A program made the translations under genes and the position numbers. This document shows positions 1 through 11,256 of a stretch of DNA of 64,000 nucleotides, one piece after another (within the stretch, counting starts at the first letter, position 1; every line of letters begins with the position of its first letter). The notes under the pieces were generated by a model. It worked only from the letters and a program-made list of their open reading frames with translations. It had not been told where the DNA came from and did not search any database. Source of the DNA: Cymbidium sinense (lineage: Eukaryota; Streptophyta; Magnoliopsida; Asparagales; Orchidaceae); the NCBI GenBank assembly GCA_021442155.1, contig JAKCPB010000335.1, positions 62,001-126,000 on the forward strand, given 5' to 3'.

Positions 1-943
1 GATTTGTGAAAAGGTTTTAAAATGTGTTTGTTCCACCAATTGAGATTTTGTTTAAGTCTTTTGAGCTTAAGCCAAAGATATCATACCTTTAAGAATTATC
101 CAGAAAATATCCAAGTGAGAGAGCGACATTGATGAAGTCACTATGTTGGGTCCACATATTTTGAAATCTAAAGGAGAGGGAGTAGACTTTGGGGATTTTG
201 AAGGAAATCAAAAGAGGAGCATGGTCGACATTGCCAAATGCTCAACAATGGTAGTAGATTGATCAAAGAGAATTAAAGAGGGTCCTATCAAGACGCTACA
301 AAGTCTAATTGTGCCAAAGTTAGACCTAGTGAAACCAATGTCATCAAATTGCAATCAAGGATCAGATTTTGATAAGTCCTCCATGGAATGAAGATTAGAG
401 AACATCCTCTCCTTCTTTTGAACTAGTATTGAAATCACCTCCAACAAAAAGAAAGGAAGCAAAAAGGTAAGTGATTCCAAAGGATGTTCCTACCACTCTA
501 TTACAAGAAGCATAGATAAAAGAGCCAAAAGCGATAAGTCACCTAAGGAGATTTTGACATTAACCAATTGGTCAAGATCATCAATGATGGAAATGGTGAG
601 AGTTGTGCCAAAAGCACCAAATTTTATTATTAAGATTGAAGAAGAAATTATGAAAACCAAGGGATCTAAAAAAGCAATCTTAGAAGAATTAATGAAAGGT
701 TCAAGAACAAGTAACTTGATATTATGAAAATAAAGACTCCTAACACGACAAGCGGATAGAAGAGACAACCCTGATATTCCAAATAAGAAAATTAATCATA
801 AGGGACAACCAAAAAGGGAAAAGAAAAAGAAAGGAAAGAGAGGAGAAATGATGACACATTACTTGTGTGGGGTGGAAGAAGAGCAGTGGTTCTAGTGAGG
901 TTATTATTAGAAAATTTTGCTTTGTAGGTTTTTGTTTTAACAA
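1..943 (-). pseudogene. LINE ORF2, endonuclease domain (partial, broken)
   Basis: ORF2 of LINEs encodes an apurinic-type endonuclease followed by reverse transcriptase; only the endonuclease part is inside the window. The start pattern FLIWNIR lies just after a possible Met at 799, matching the usual LIWN(V/C)RG opening of plant LINE ORF2. Further on come LVLEPFI, then a degraded region around position 440-380 equivalent to the GDFN catalytic segment and its ER motif, then MEDLSKSDP and FDDIGFTRSNFGTI at about 390-310. There is a frame change near 745-768 and a stop at 490. The neighbouring ORF1 lies upstream on the same strand. A pseudogene with high certainty. Confidence 0.78.
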
Positions 944-1439
944 TAAAAGGGTCTATCAATCCAAATTATCTCCATAAAGTGATTGATTTTGGGTTCCAAT
1001 AGTAGAAGAATCTATCAATGTTTTAGAAGAGGGATTTCACCTTCTTCCACTGATAGAGTGTGAGAAATTGGGTTCAATTGATTATCCTCAAGGAAATAGA
1101 TGGGGAAGTTAACACTTAATACAAATATCTTTCTCAATATGTTCAAGCTATAGTCATCATTGTTTTGGTCCATTATATGATTCTCATTCAAATTATTTAA
1201 ATGGGAAATATAAGGCTACCATTTAGGTTTTAGGATTTAAATGAAGCAAAGAACTATAAACCGATTAAACTAGGGGTGAGGTTAAAATTGCCATTGGTAT
1301 CGCCACCCCTCAATGGCTATTTTAGTACCAAGGTCGAGTGTTTTCCACTAGAGATAGAGGTGTAGGGAGGAGAGGTTCTTTGAGTTTTTAGGCACATATG
1401 CTAGTGGTTTTCCTAGTTCCATTAATGGTATTCATATTC

Positions 1440-2240
1440 TTAAATTATTTCGAGATTAAAGTATAAAGCAACAAGTGATCGTGTCTGTGAATCTTGCGGA
1501 GTGCAAAAGACAGAAAATTTTCAAATTCGACTTTTGACTATATCCAAATTTTTCAGAGCCAATCCAAACCTCTTTGGGATATTTTTTTGTGATGTCTACC
1601 TCAACGAGAATATGAATGACAGATGGCCTAGATCTAGTGGCCGTTGCTTGGTCTATTTGGAGAGGTCTACCAAAAAGGCTGCCAACAGCAAACAAAACTT
1701 GATGAAATATATTGTGTTAGGAAAAACAAGCCAAAGAGGGACAATGGAGATTCCTCTTGACATCAAAGAGGGAGACCATTTCAATAGCCTATTAAAATAA
1801 AATAAGAACGATAAAAAAACCATAAAGTAATCTAAATCATTTGAGAGTTGAATAAGAATGTGATGGGATCAATATAGAGAAAGTACGATAATTTTAAACT
1901 ATGAAAGAAAGAGAGAATATTATCAAGAGTCGCATCTAAGGGAGAATTTACCCACCAAAGCTAACTCAAGGGCTTAGAAAGTTTCTCAACATCCCGACCA
2001 ACACACGCAGACAATCCACGATAAGATGTCAAAATGAGATTAACCCATTTGAGCTAGAGATCTTAATAAAGCATCTTTGAATGATTTAACAATAAAAAGT
2101 AATCAAATCTAGAAACCTAAAAGAGAGCAAAAAATAAGGCGATAAATTCGCAGAGACCGAGCCTGCCATTGCTCTAATCCAAGGACGCCACATCTAGTCT
2201 AATAACCAGCGAGAGAAGCCAGAAAACCAGAACGCCAATA
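1440..2240 (-). pseudogene. LINE ORF1 with DUF4283-like domain (broken)
   Basis: ORF1 proteins of plant L1 elements bind RNA and carry a DUF4283 domain, often with a zinc knuckle. The best preserved piece is the 79-codon stretch at 1695-1456 with FGRPLQIDQATAT, VEVDI and PKEVWIG, the characteristic end of the DUF4283 region. Upstream, in other frames and interrupted by stops, are IKSFKDAL (about 2090-2065) and a VGKFSL-like segment. No zinc knuckle is recognisable after the domain. The order ORF1 then ORF2 on the minus strand agrees with a single element. Confidence 0.72.
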
Positions 2241-2289
2241 ATGAGGGGAATGCAAAATCGCTAGAAGCGCAAAATGGTGAGGGAGAGAG

Positions 2290-2785
2290 CATTTTTCGCT
2301 TGGGTTTTAAGTTCAAGGTTTATAATTAGTTTTAAGGTTTAGGGTTTAGGCTTTTTTAGGTTTACTTAGTGTTTAGGTTGCGTTTATGATTTAGGTTTAG
2401 GTTCAAGATTTATTTATTTATTTTATTTTGTTTATTTTATTTTTCTCAATTTAAACCTTAGTTTAGTTTATTTAGTTTATTTTATTATTTATTTTATTTA
2501 GGATTTATTTTATTTTATTTAGTTTAGCTTATTTATTTTAGGTTTATTTAATTTAGTTTAAGATTTTATTTTAGTTTATTTTAGGTTTAGGTTAATGTTT
2601 AGTTTATTTTTAGTGAGTTTTATTTATTTCATTTTAGGTTTAGGTTTTATTTTTTATTTTTTAGGTTTAGTTTTAAATTTTTATTTTATTTTTTAATGTT
2701 TAGGTTTTAGGTTTTATTTTAGGTTTTTTAGATTTTCTGATTAATTTAGTTTTATTTAATTTAGTTTAGGTTTAGTTTAGTTAAT
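2290..2785 (-). repeat. Telomere-like degenerate array, TTTAGGG/TTTATTT orientation
   Basis: T-rich array built from TTTAGG, TTTAGTT, TTTATTT and a few TTTAGGG units. It is the reverse complement of the satellite style seen at 32990-61975. It contains GTTTACTTAG near 2360, similar to the marker of the large satellite. The LINE 5' end lies at its left edge. Confidence 0.8.
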
Positions 2786-2811
2786 TGCTTAATTTTTTTA
2801 AAAATACCCAA

Positions 2812-3117
2812 AAACTTAAACCCTAATACCTAAAACCCTAAATCCTAAACCCTAAAAACCATAAACCCTAAACTAACCTAAATCCCCCTACAACCCTAAA
2901 CCTTACAACCCTGAACACTAAACCCTAAATCGTATACCCTAAACCCTAAACCCTAAACCATATACCCTAAACCCTAAACTCTCAAAACCCTAAACCTAAA
3001 TCCTAAACACTAAACTCTAAACCCTATACCCTAAACCCTAAACCCTAAACCTTAAACCCTAACCCAAATCCCTAAACCATAAACTCTAAACCCTAAACCC
3101 TAAACTTATTTTCATAT
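2812..3117 (+). repeat. Telomere-like CCCTAAA array (short)
   Basis: About 300 bases of CCCTAAA heptamers with scattered substitutions, several in perfect tandem (for example 2936-2960 and 3027-3058). It directly follows the opposite-orientation array, with only about 30 bases of A/T-rich sequence between. It ends abruptly at about 3117 against unrelated T/G-rich DNA. Confidence 0.9.
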
Positions 3118-3860
3118 TTTGGTCTGCGGGTTATGTTTTGACCTCTTGCTTTGGGTTGGTTGCTACTGGTGGTTCCAATCCTTCCAAACTTTGGTTTGGT
3201 TTTTTCAGTGGGTTTTGTCTTCTCCTAACATTATTAGTGGATGATGGTTTCTATGGTTTATTTATTTTCTTGGTTTGTTGGCTCTCCTCTTGAACTTGAA
3301 TTACTTTGTTTTTCATGGTTGGATGGGTGGCCTTCCAAGTGGGAGTGTTGGTTGTTGCCGTTCTATGCCTTCTTTTGTAGAATTTTGTAGCTACTTTTTT
3401 GGGGGTTGCCTCCAGTTCCTTATATTATTGATGGATACTTTTGCCTTTATTTTATTATGTTTGATATTATCTTGGGATTAGCCTCTGGTGTTATTTGCAT
3501 CAAATTTTGTATTATTATGCTTCCTATCGTTTAGTCTTTGTTCTGGGAAGTTTGGTTTTTAGGTCTCCCCTATTTATTATTACCTTCTGGTGGTAATGCT
3601 TTTTTTGTACCTTTCTTGTGTGGTGCTTTATAGGTTTTCTACTTTTCTTTGGCTATTGGGGATGCTTCCTTTGTTGGTTACTTATGATGGGTTGTTCTCT
3701 GGTGGTTGCCTTATGTCTTTTTTACTTAGCTGGTTTGGTTGGAGGACTTTTAGTTGTCCTTGGAATCTTACTTAGTTGATTCTTTTTTCCTTGCTGGTCT
3801 TTTCCTTCTTCTTAGACAATTTTCTATAGCCTTTTTCCTGGTTAGTTGATTTTTAATAAA
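3118..3860 (+). mobile_element. Possible LINE 3'-end-like fragment (T/G-rich, ends near AATAAA)
   Basis: A T/G-rich stretch with many GGTTGCC and TTGGTTGG words and a late TTTTTAATAAAAG at about 3852-3861, the style of plant LINE 3' untranslated regions. No conserved protein domain is visible; the short ORFs at 3275 and 3590 look like chance openings in T-rich DNA. It directly follows the CCCTAAA block. The identification is tentative. Confidence 0.3.
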
Positions 3861-4830
3861 AGCCCAACCTCTCTCTCATCCTCCTTCATGTAAGCCAAAG
3901 CCAGATCTCATTCCATCTTCACTCTCTATCACCGACGCGAGATATCATCCTCTTACCGATTCGGTTCTTCCTCCCCTCTAATCAAATTGAAGTCTAGCCA
4001 CACACACCTCTCTTTCTTTGTCCAAGGTGCAAAACTAGAGAGACTCTCGACACTCTTATCCATAAGCAAGCTTCATCTCGAGCCCACAGGTCGAGAGGCA
4101 CTATAACCTGCAAGAATATTCATCGCTCCAACTCAATGCAAAATCTAGTCCTCTTTAAACTCTTTTGGCAGTGCATTCTCGATCCCTTTCATTTTTTCAA
4201 CAAGATCATGCCAGATAAGCCTCTTCCCTCACTCTTCTTCTACTAGATATAACACTTGATCTTCTCACATTTCCTTAAAAAATGTGCTACAACTTTAATC
4301 TCATTTTATGTTGAATCTCTTTCCCTTCTAGCTTGATCATATATTCTTCATCCAAATTTCCATTGGCCTAACTACTTTGTCTACATCACCCAAGCATGTG
4401 GAAGATAATTCTAGCTTTCTAATTGTTATGTCCATGAGAATGACAAAGCTCGGAAAGCAAAGAACCGTGAGTGCTTATGGGATACTTGGTGAGGAGGCAA
4501 GCCTTGAAATATCTAGCAAAGCTCCCTCATGTCTCGTGAAAGTCGCTCAAATTGACTAATTCAACACACTATCTTCAAACAGTGAGGAGGTGTTTAAAGC
4601 AAAACATATGAGCAAAGAGAAGGAATGCTAGTTGAAGTATTGATCCATCCCAACAAGCATCTCACTAGGGCTTCGGTTCTTCTAAATGAAGCAACCTCTT
4701 GGTCAAAATCCACTAGACAATAGTTCCGATGAAGAATAATTCTTAAATGCTTAGAAAGTCTTAGGGATCTTATGTTTGATGTGTTGAATGCAAGGCCGTT
4801 AGATCCAACCCCATACACTTTACTTTTTTA
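3861..4830. other. Unrecognised unique-looking DNA
   Basis: Mixed-composition sequence with short ORFs at 4377-4559 (+) and 4594-4818 (-), neither with a recognisable motif. I see no splice-consistent gene model, no RNA gene and no tandem repeat. It could be old transposon sequence. Confidence 0.4.
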
Positions 4831-6350
4831 ATCCTTTTAGAGAAAAAGCAAAACTATTTATTTTATGTGTTTGAAATGAAAAGTTTTGATTAGGTCAAAT
4901 TAGTAATTTGATTCACCTATCAAGCCATGATTAACTCGTGGTTTTATTTTTTTTATCAAATGATCATGATTAATCCACTTTTATTTATTATTTAATTCAA
5001 TCAAATCTAAAAAAAGGAGTTAATCAATCTTTAGAATTCTAAAAAAAGGAATAATATGTGATCAAACAAAATAAAAAAGTGCAATTTAAATTATCATAAA
5101 ATCTAAAAACATAGTATAAAAAGAGAAAACAAAATTAAATAAACCAAAGTATTATAAATATTATAATCAAATATTGTTTGAACATAATTTATGAAAGTTA
5201 ATTATAAAATCAATTTAATATTTAATTGTTATATGTTGATTCTAAAATCAAAATGAAAATTTTATGTGACATATCCTTAATTATAATTAACTCAACTATT
5301 ATAATTGGTGTTTTATTTGATTAGTTATTCAAATAAAATTTCGAATTCAACTAATTCAAATCACATTTTAAAATAAATAAATAAATATATATATATATAT
5401 ATATAAACTTAAATCCTTTAGAACATAAATAATTGAAGTCAAAAAATAAAAATATGAGAAAACTTGAATAATTCATATTCTAAATATCATAATCAAATCA
5501 AATAAACATAGAATTAAATATAAACTCTAAAGTTATTAATTCACATCCAATTACTAAATTCCAATCAATATCAAAATAAGTTAAACAAAAATAAAATCAA
5601 AATAATAAACCTATTGAACTAAGATAAGAGAATAATCATTAAGCTAAAAAGAAAATCATTTATATAAACTAGATGGATAAACTTAATAAGTTAAACCCTT
5701 AATTGGAATTCAAATAAAGAACACATTAAACTTCAAATAAATTATAAGTAAATTAAAATACATTCTCCAATCCAAAGCAAACTCAAATAAAATAATAAAA
5801 ATCAATGAATTCAAATAAACATCGAAATGAAAAAAATCATATGAAATTAAAACAAAAAAAAAGCATTAGATATTAAGGATATTGAATTATCAAAATTTAC
5901 TTAAATAAAACAAAATCCAAAATTAATCAAAATAAATATATAAAAAAAAGTTAAACTTCATTAGATATTTAATTCTCAAAATTTAATTAAATCAAAATAT
6001 CTAATCTAAAAGTAATCAATCAAAATACACAAAGATTAAGTAAACTCAAATTTTAAAACTCTAAATTAAATCAAATAAATATTAATCAAATCAAATCAAT
6101 TCACATAAAATAAAATGGGCTAATTAATAAAGACCTTAGTTAGACTCTTTAGAGTTAAGATGTAGAAATGAGTTCCATCCAAAATGGAATTCATTCTACT
6201 CTTCATTCTTGAAAACCTAAATATCACTTTAACCAAATAAAAGTGAAATAAAAAAGGAAAATAAATCATTAAATCATTTAAATTGAAACCACCCAAAGGA
6301 AAAAAAATTAAACAAATTCAAACTCCAAATTAAAACTTAAACTAAAGAAG
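4831..6350. other. AT-rich non-coding DNA
   Basis: Very AT-rich DNA without ORFs, dominated by AAATCAAAT and AAATAAA words. It may be a diverged upstream part of repeat X, because X copies elsewhere are also AT-rich here, but I could not align it convincingly by eye. Confidence 0.5.
5366..5406. repeat. AAAT then AT microsatellite
   Basis: A short AAAT run followed by about 11 AT dinucleotides in a row, ending at about 5405. Confidence 0.9.
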
Positions 6351-6359
6351 CCTAAAATT

Positions 6360-8330
6360 TATCACACAAGCCCTTTTCACACATAAATAGGTCAAATTAA
6401 GTTAATGTTGATTGGTTGATGTTGTGTTTTATTTTGTGATGTTTTTTATATTGGATGTTAAATGTGGATCGATGGATTAGATAGTCAAACATTATTTTTG
6501 CAAGGGATTATGTGTAATCTGCCTAAAAATAAATTTAAATCTCTCTATAGGTTTGTTAAGTAAGCATAATCCAAGTAACAAATTACCCATGAAGTTGCTA
6601 AGTTCAAATTATAAATATAACTACTTGGGTTGTATGTGCTTAATTAACACTTGTTTTGTGTAAGATTTACTTTTCCTATTTATAATGTAATTTTGCATTA
6701 GAATTAGGATTAGCTATTTTAATGAGCATTGGTTAAGGCTTGGCCAAAATTTTAAAGCCTACCACATCAAAAAGCAAAGATATGATGAAATGAAGGAGAT
6801 ATGAATAATGAAGAACCCAAGACCCCATAGCATTTATTATTTGTAACTATAATTATTCTTTTATACCAGTTGTATAATGGTAGAGCTTGGCTACCCATTT
6901 TCTCTTTAAGGAGGAACCCAATATTTCTTTTTCTTTTATATTAGTCTATAAAAGTGTTTTATGTTGCTTAGATTAGCATTAAATAACATGATTTTTTTTA
7001 AGTTTTATGTTTTTTTAATGTGTGGCCTTGATGCGATTAGGCTCTTATAAAATTTTTCTCTACCCCAGTTAATAACTATCAATTAAAATTTAAAAGAACT
7101 CATAACCTCACCATTGATGAGGTTTTAAATAAGATAATTAAAAGATTTATAACTTTAGTTTGAATGGTTGAATGTCTCACAACATGCATTCATATTCTTT
7201 TCTCTTGAAAATGAAGGATCTTCATCCTTGCATGATAAGAATGCTTGACGAGGGCATCCCTTATGGTGGAGAACACCTTAGCTGATTTGGCCCATAACCT
7301 ATTTCATCATGCATATAGGCATCAAAATCCTAAAACCTTTTTCAAAATAAAGTGTCAAAATTGAAATGAAATTTGAAAAGATTTTGCATTTGTAGATTAA
7401 GTCATTACTCATACCACTCATGCTCTAGTCTCTTAGAGAGTGGTTTTAAGTACTCTAGACTCATTCTAAATAATAATTACCCTAGCTATTTTGCAACTCA
7501 TAAGACTTTCCTACATGAATCTAAAGCGTATGAGAAGTTAGCTGGCTACCACTCTTGCTAGTTATAAGCCTAGCAGTTGGATAGTTTATTCTCTCTTGTA
7601 GAGTTAGACTGTATACCCATCTTCGCTTATACTTAGGTCATGATTTGGCTTATGCTAAAGCTCCTTAAATTTAGGATTCGAGGTAGCTGTTTTCTTTAGG
7701 ATATTAAGATAAATTCTTACCTCTTAGGCATTTCCACAATCTTGTGTTATTGGATTATAAGTGCTAGCTTTCTAATAAAATGTCAACTTCAATGAAATCA
7801 ATCTCTTCAACTTCAAACATATAAAGCCCAGTAGATAGATTGGAATGCTTATTAGCACTAGTATCATGAGAACTTCCTATCCATTCTCTTCAGCTTCAAT
7901 AATATGTTTTCTCCATGAGCAATCCCATTTGATTTTCCAATACAAAGAAATCTTTGATAGTATAGCCTTGAAATCTTTGGAGACCCTAATTTCTACTTTA
8001 ATCAAGAGTATTCATAAGGAATTCACATTCCTTATGATGTAAGAAACTATAAAGGCTTGCCTCATAAACTTAAGGAATGGTTTAATATAAACCCTTTACT
8101 TTTCCATGTAAAGTAGAGAAAGATCTCTAGCACATTCAAGACTCATCATGGCTTAGAGTCCTTATTAGGTGATTAGGTCCATTATAGGTGATGATTTCTA
8201 TCTTTAAGATAGTGCATCATAACTTAATGTTGTACATCACTTCAATAAATGCCCCAGATCTTGTGGTGTCCCACCACCAAAAATAAACACCAAAATTTTC
8301 TAGCACTCCATGGGAGGATTCTCTCTCCAT
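6360..8330 (+). repeat. Long repeat X, copy 1 (3' part, direct orientation)
   Basis: This segment matches, by a series of shared words, the minus strand of 20830-22800 and the plus strand of 31550-32990. Examples are GAGCATTGGT near 6725 and 32000; the GTTGTATAATGGTAGAGCT word near 6870 against GTTGTATAAGGATAGAGCT near 32210; and TTAGGTGATTAGGTCCATT near 8165, whose reverse complement is near 21000. No ORF of note. It lies 5' of the gypsy internal region in the same orientation, so it could be the end of that element's 5' LTR; this is inference, since no primer binding site is visible after it. Confidence 0.65.
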
Positions 8331-8499
8331 CTCTAGTAGACATTATTGTCTCCAAACATCATAATGACTTATATTTTATATAAGCCCAAAGAGTATCTTT
8401 TCTATACTAGCTTATTTCATCTTTAAGCAAAGCTAGCCAACATCATTGTTTAGGACCTCACTTGTGTAGGTCTTAAAATCTATCTCCCCAAGAGGTAAA

Positions 8500-9480
8500 A
8501 AAATAAACTAACTAAATAAAGGAGATGACAAAATAAAATTGAACCTCTTACCACTATTTGAGGTAAGGTTTATCCCACATTTAAGAAAAACTAAACTAAT
8601 AATAATAACTAATAACTATTAACTAACAAAAACTAAACTAATTATATAATTTCTAAAACTAATAACTAACTAAAACCTAAACCTAATAAAACTAATAAAC
8701 TAATAAACTAATAATAACTAATAACTAATAATAACTAAAACAAAAAACTAATAATAATAAACTAAATAACTAAACTAATAAACATAAAACAAACTAATAA
8801 AACCTAACATAAAAACTAAATAAATAATATCCCAACTAATAACTAACAATAAAATAATAAACTAACTAATAATTAATAACTAATAATTAAAAAACTAATA
8901 AAAAAATCAAAATTCACTAATAAATAAAACTAAACTAATAGCTAATCAAAAAACTAAACTAATTAAACCTAATAATTAAAACTAAAACTAGTAACTAATA
9001 ATGAAAACTAACTAATAATAATAACCTAACCAATAATAATTATAAAAATAAAAACTAACTATAATAATAACTAATAACTAATAAACCTAATAACTAAACT
9101 AACAAATAAACTAACTAAACTACAAACAAATAAGACTAATAAACTAATAACTGACTAATAACTAAAATAATTAATATTAATAACTAAACTAATAACTAAA
9201 CTAACTAATAAACTAATAACTAAGTAACTAACTAATAATAAATAACTAAAACCTAAAACCCAAATGTAATTCTAAACTAAACTAATAAAACTCAACTAAT
9301 AAATATTAACTAAATAATAACTAACTAATAAATACTACTAAAAACTAATACAAAAATAATGAACTAATAGAACTAATAAACTAATAAAACTAAATACAAC
9401 CAACTAACTAATACCAATCTAATAATACTAAATGATAGCCAAAAATAATTAATAATCAAACTAAAATAAATAATGTCTTT
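8500..9480. repeat. Low-complexity ACTAATAA/AACTAAT array
   Basis: Nearly 1 kb of short irregular units such as ACTAATA, AACTAATAACTA and AATAAACTA, with almost no G. The word lengths vary, so it is a degenerate simple-sequence array. It resembles the A-rich part of the large satellite but with ACTAAT instead of CCTAAA. It lies between X copy 1 and the hairpin array. Confidence 0.8.
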
Positions 9481-9717
9481 TACAAAATATTTTCAAAAGC
9501 ACTTTTCCTAAACATAATCATTTTTAAATTCACTCCACATGAAGTTTGCAAAAATATAACATTTTTCAAATCTCTTTAAAATAAAATACAATCAAACCTC
9601 ATTTAACATACCTAAGTTTATTAAATGAGGGTCCTCTTTCAAAGATCAAAATCAAATTTAAAAATCAACAAAATTTTCAAAAAAAAGCACATTTCTTAAA
9701 ATAAAATCAATTAACCA

Positions 9718-9753
9718 ACTCCATTTAGCATACCCAAATTTGTTAAATGGAGT
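9718..9753. other. Hairpin, 13-bp stem, 10-base loop
   Basis: Arms ACTCCATTTAGCA (9718-9730) and TGTTAAATGGAGT (9741-9753) pair at all 13 positions with one G-T wobble; the loop is TACCCAAATT. Confidence 0.85.
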
Positions 9754-10750
9754 ACCATTTTTAAAATCAAACAATAAAAACAAAATCAACATATAATTGA
9801 ACCTCACTTAACATACTCAAATTTGTTAAGTAAGAGTTCCCCTCCTTTCAAAAGCAATATCACACACAAAGTCAAGATATATATTTTGAATCTCATTTGG
9901 CATACCCAAATTTTCCAAATGAGAGTTCTATTTTTAGAATCAACTACACACAAATAATTGAACTCTATTTAGTATACCTAAAATTTCTAAGTGGAGTTCC
10001 CCTTTTTCAAAAACCAATACAAATTGGATCCTACTTAGCATACCCACATTTACTAAGTAGAGTGCCTTCTTTCAAAATTATGACAAAATCAACGCACATT
10101 TGAATTCCATTTCACACACCCAAACTTTTCAAATGAGAATTCCTCTCTTTTTAAAAATAAAAAAAATTGGACTATGCTTAACATACCCACATTTTCTAAG
10201 TAGAGTTCTCTTTTTCAAATCACAAACAAATTAAACCCAAATGAATTCCATTTGACATACCCAAATTTGCCAAATGAGGATGTATTTTTTATAAAATAAA
10301 ACATTATCATGAAAATCAAATTGAACTCCATTTAACATACCACATTTGTTAAATAAGAGTTCACCTATTTCAAAATGAAACAAATACTAAGTCATACTTA
10401 CTTAACATACTACATTTGTTAGGTAAGAATCCCACATTTGAAATAAATTCAAATACATTTTCGGACCTTACCCAACATACCAAATTTGTTAAGTAAGAGC
10501 CCTAACTTCAAATTAAAGCAACAAACACACTTGAGCCCTACTGAACATAACAAATTTCTTAAGTAAGGGTTTCACTTTTGAAATCAAAACAAAACATCAA
10601 ATATTTTGGATCTTATGTAGCATACCACATTTGTTAGGTAAGAAGCTCACTTTAAAATATATTAAACACACTTGAGTCCTTCTTAACATAGCAAATTTAT
10701 TTAGTAAGGGTTCATTTTTCAAAATCAAATCAAAATACAAACACAATGTG

Positions 10751-10784
10751 CTTTACTTAGCATACCTAAATTTGCTAAGTAAAG
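10751..10784. other. Hairpin, perfect 12-bp stem, 10-base loop
   Basis: Arms CTTTACTTAGCA (10751-10762) and TGCTAAGTAAAG (10773-10784) are exact reverse complements; the loop is TACCTAAATT. Best preserved unit of the array. Confidence 0.9.
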
Positions 10785-11083
10785 ATCCCATTGTCAAATC
10801 AAAATAAATCAAATAAATGACAAATAATCATAGCAAACAATTAAGATATTTTCAAAAATATCTTCAAACATGCACTTAGATCTCTCTTAGCATACCTAAA
10901 TTTGCTAAGTGAAAGCTCCAAAATCAAAATCTCAAAATAAAAGATTAGCAAAATATAATCATCTCCCAAAATCTCTCCAAATCATCCAACATATCCTAAT
11001 TTATTGGATGAAGGTTCCAAAATCCACAAACTAATTCTTATGGAAAAGTCTCGCTTCAAAATTCTAAATCTCTCCAAATCAGT

Positions 11084-11124
11084 GAACCCCACTTAGCATA
11101 CTTAAATTTGTTGAGTGTGGGTTC
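11084..11124. other. Hairpin, about 15-bp stem with one bulge
   Basis: GAACCC plus CACTTAGCA (11084-11098) faces TGTTGAGTG (11109-11117), one bulged T, then GGGTTC (11119-11124). It has two G-T wobbles and the loop TACTTAAATT. This is the last unit before the gypsy leader. Confidence 0.85.
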
Positions 11125-11256
11125 AAATTTTGAATTAAAATTAGAAATCCGTGATTGAAGAAAAATATGAAGGTCAAAGTCTAATTTAGTTATATTTTCA
11201 CATACAGAGATATTAGAGTAGTTAGTTTAGCTCAGTCTCCAATCAATACAGTTGTC

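Larger units (their letters stand above)
1..2285 (-). mobile_element. Decayed LINE (L1-type non-LTR retrotransposon), 5' end at about 2285
   Basis: Read on the minus strand this is a plant LINE: ORF1 with a DUF4283-like domain lies at about 2240-1440, followed by the start of ORF2 with an endonuclease domain from about 943 to the window edge. ORF1 shares a short stretch (IKSFKDAL) and the later ILVEVDI...KSNLK pattern with the LINE at the right end of the window, so the two copies are one family. Stops and frameshifts show it is inactive. Its 5' end lies against a telomere-like array; the 3' end is outside the window. Domain assignment is by motif recognition only. Confidence 0.8.
9596..11127. 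repeat. Array of about 19 hairpin units, constant loop and covarying stems
   Basis: About every 60-110 bases there is an imperfect palindrome whose centre reads TACCCAAATT or a close variant (TACCTAAATT, TACCCACATT, TACTCAAATT). The arms differ between units but remain complementary. Examples: ACTCCATTTAGCA/TGTTAAATGGAGT at 9718-9753; CTCATTTGG/CCAAATGAG at 9892-9923; AACTCTATTTAG/CTAAGTGGAGTT at 9961-9998; CTACTTAG/CTAAGTAG at 10031-10060; CTTACTTAACA/TGTTAGGTAAG at 10397-10427; CTTTACTTAGCA/TGCTAAGTAAAG at 10751-10784; CATCCAA/TTGGATG at 10983-11010. Others lie near 9600, 9806, 10108, 10177, 10249, 10323, 10467, 10536, 10611, 10678, 10886 and 11084. It sits just upstream of the gypsy coding region. 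Confidence 0.85.

Noticed and set aside
3275..4818. Short ORFs at 3275-3481, 3590-3775, 4377-4559 and 4594-4818
   Set aside because: All under 75 codons, with no recognisable motif; the first two lie in T-rich DNA that gives Leu/Phe-rich chance frames.
7373..10103. Short ORFs at 7373-7561, 7845-8042 and 9897-10103
   Set aside because: They lie in repeat X or the hairpin array; matching X copies do not keep them open.
9596..11127. Regularly spaced short palindromic repeats resembling a CRISPR array
   Set aside because: Repeat arms vary strongly, spacing is uneven, there are no cas genes, and the sequence is plant nuclear DNA with retrotransposons.
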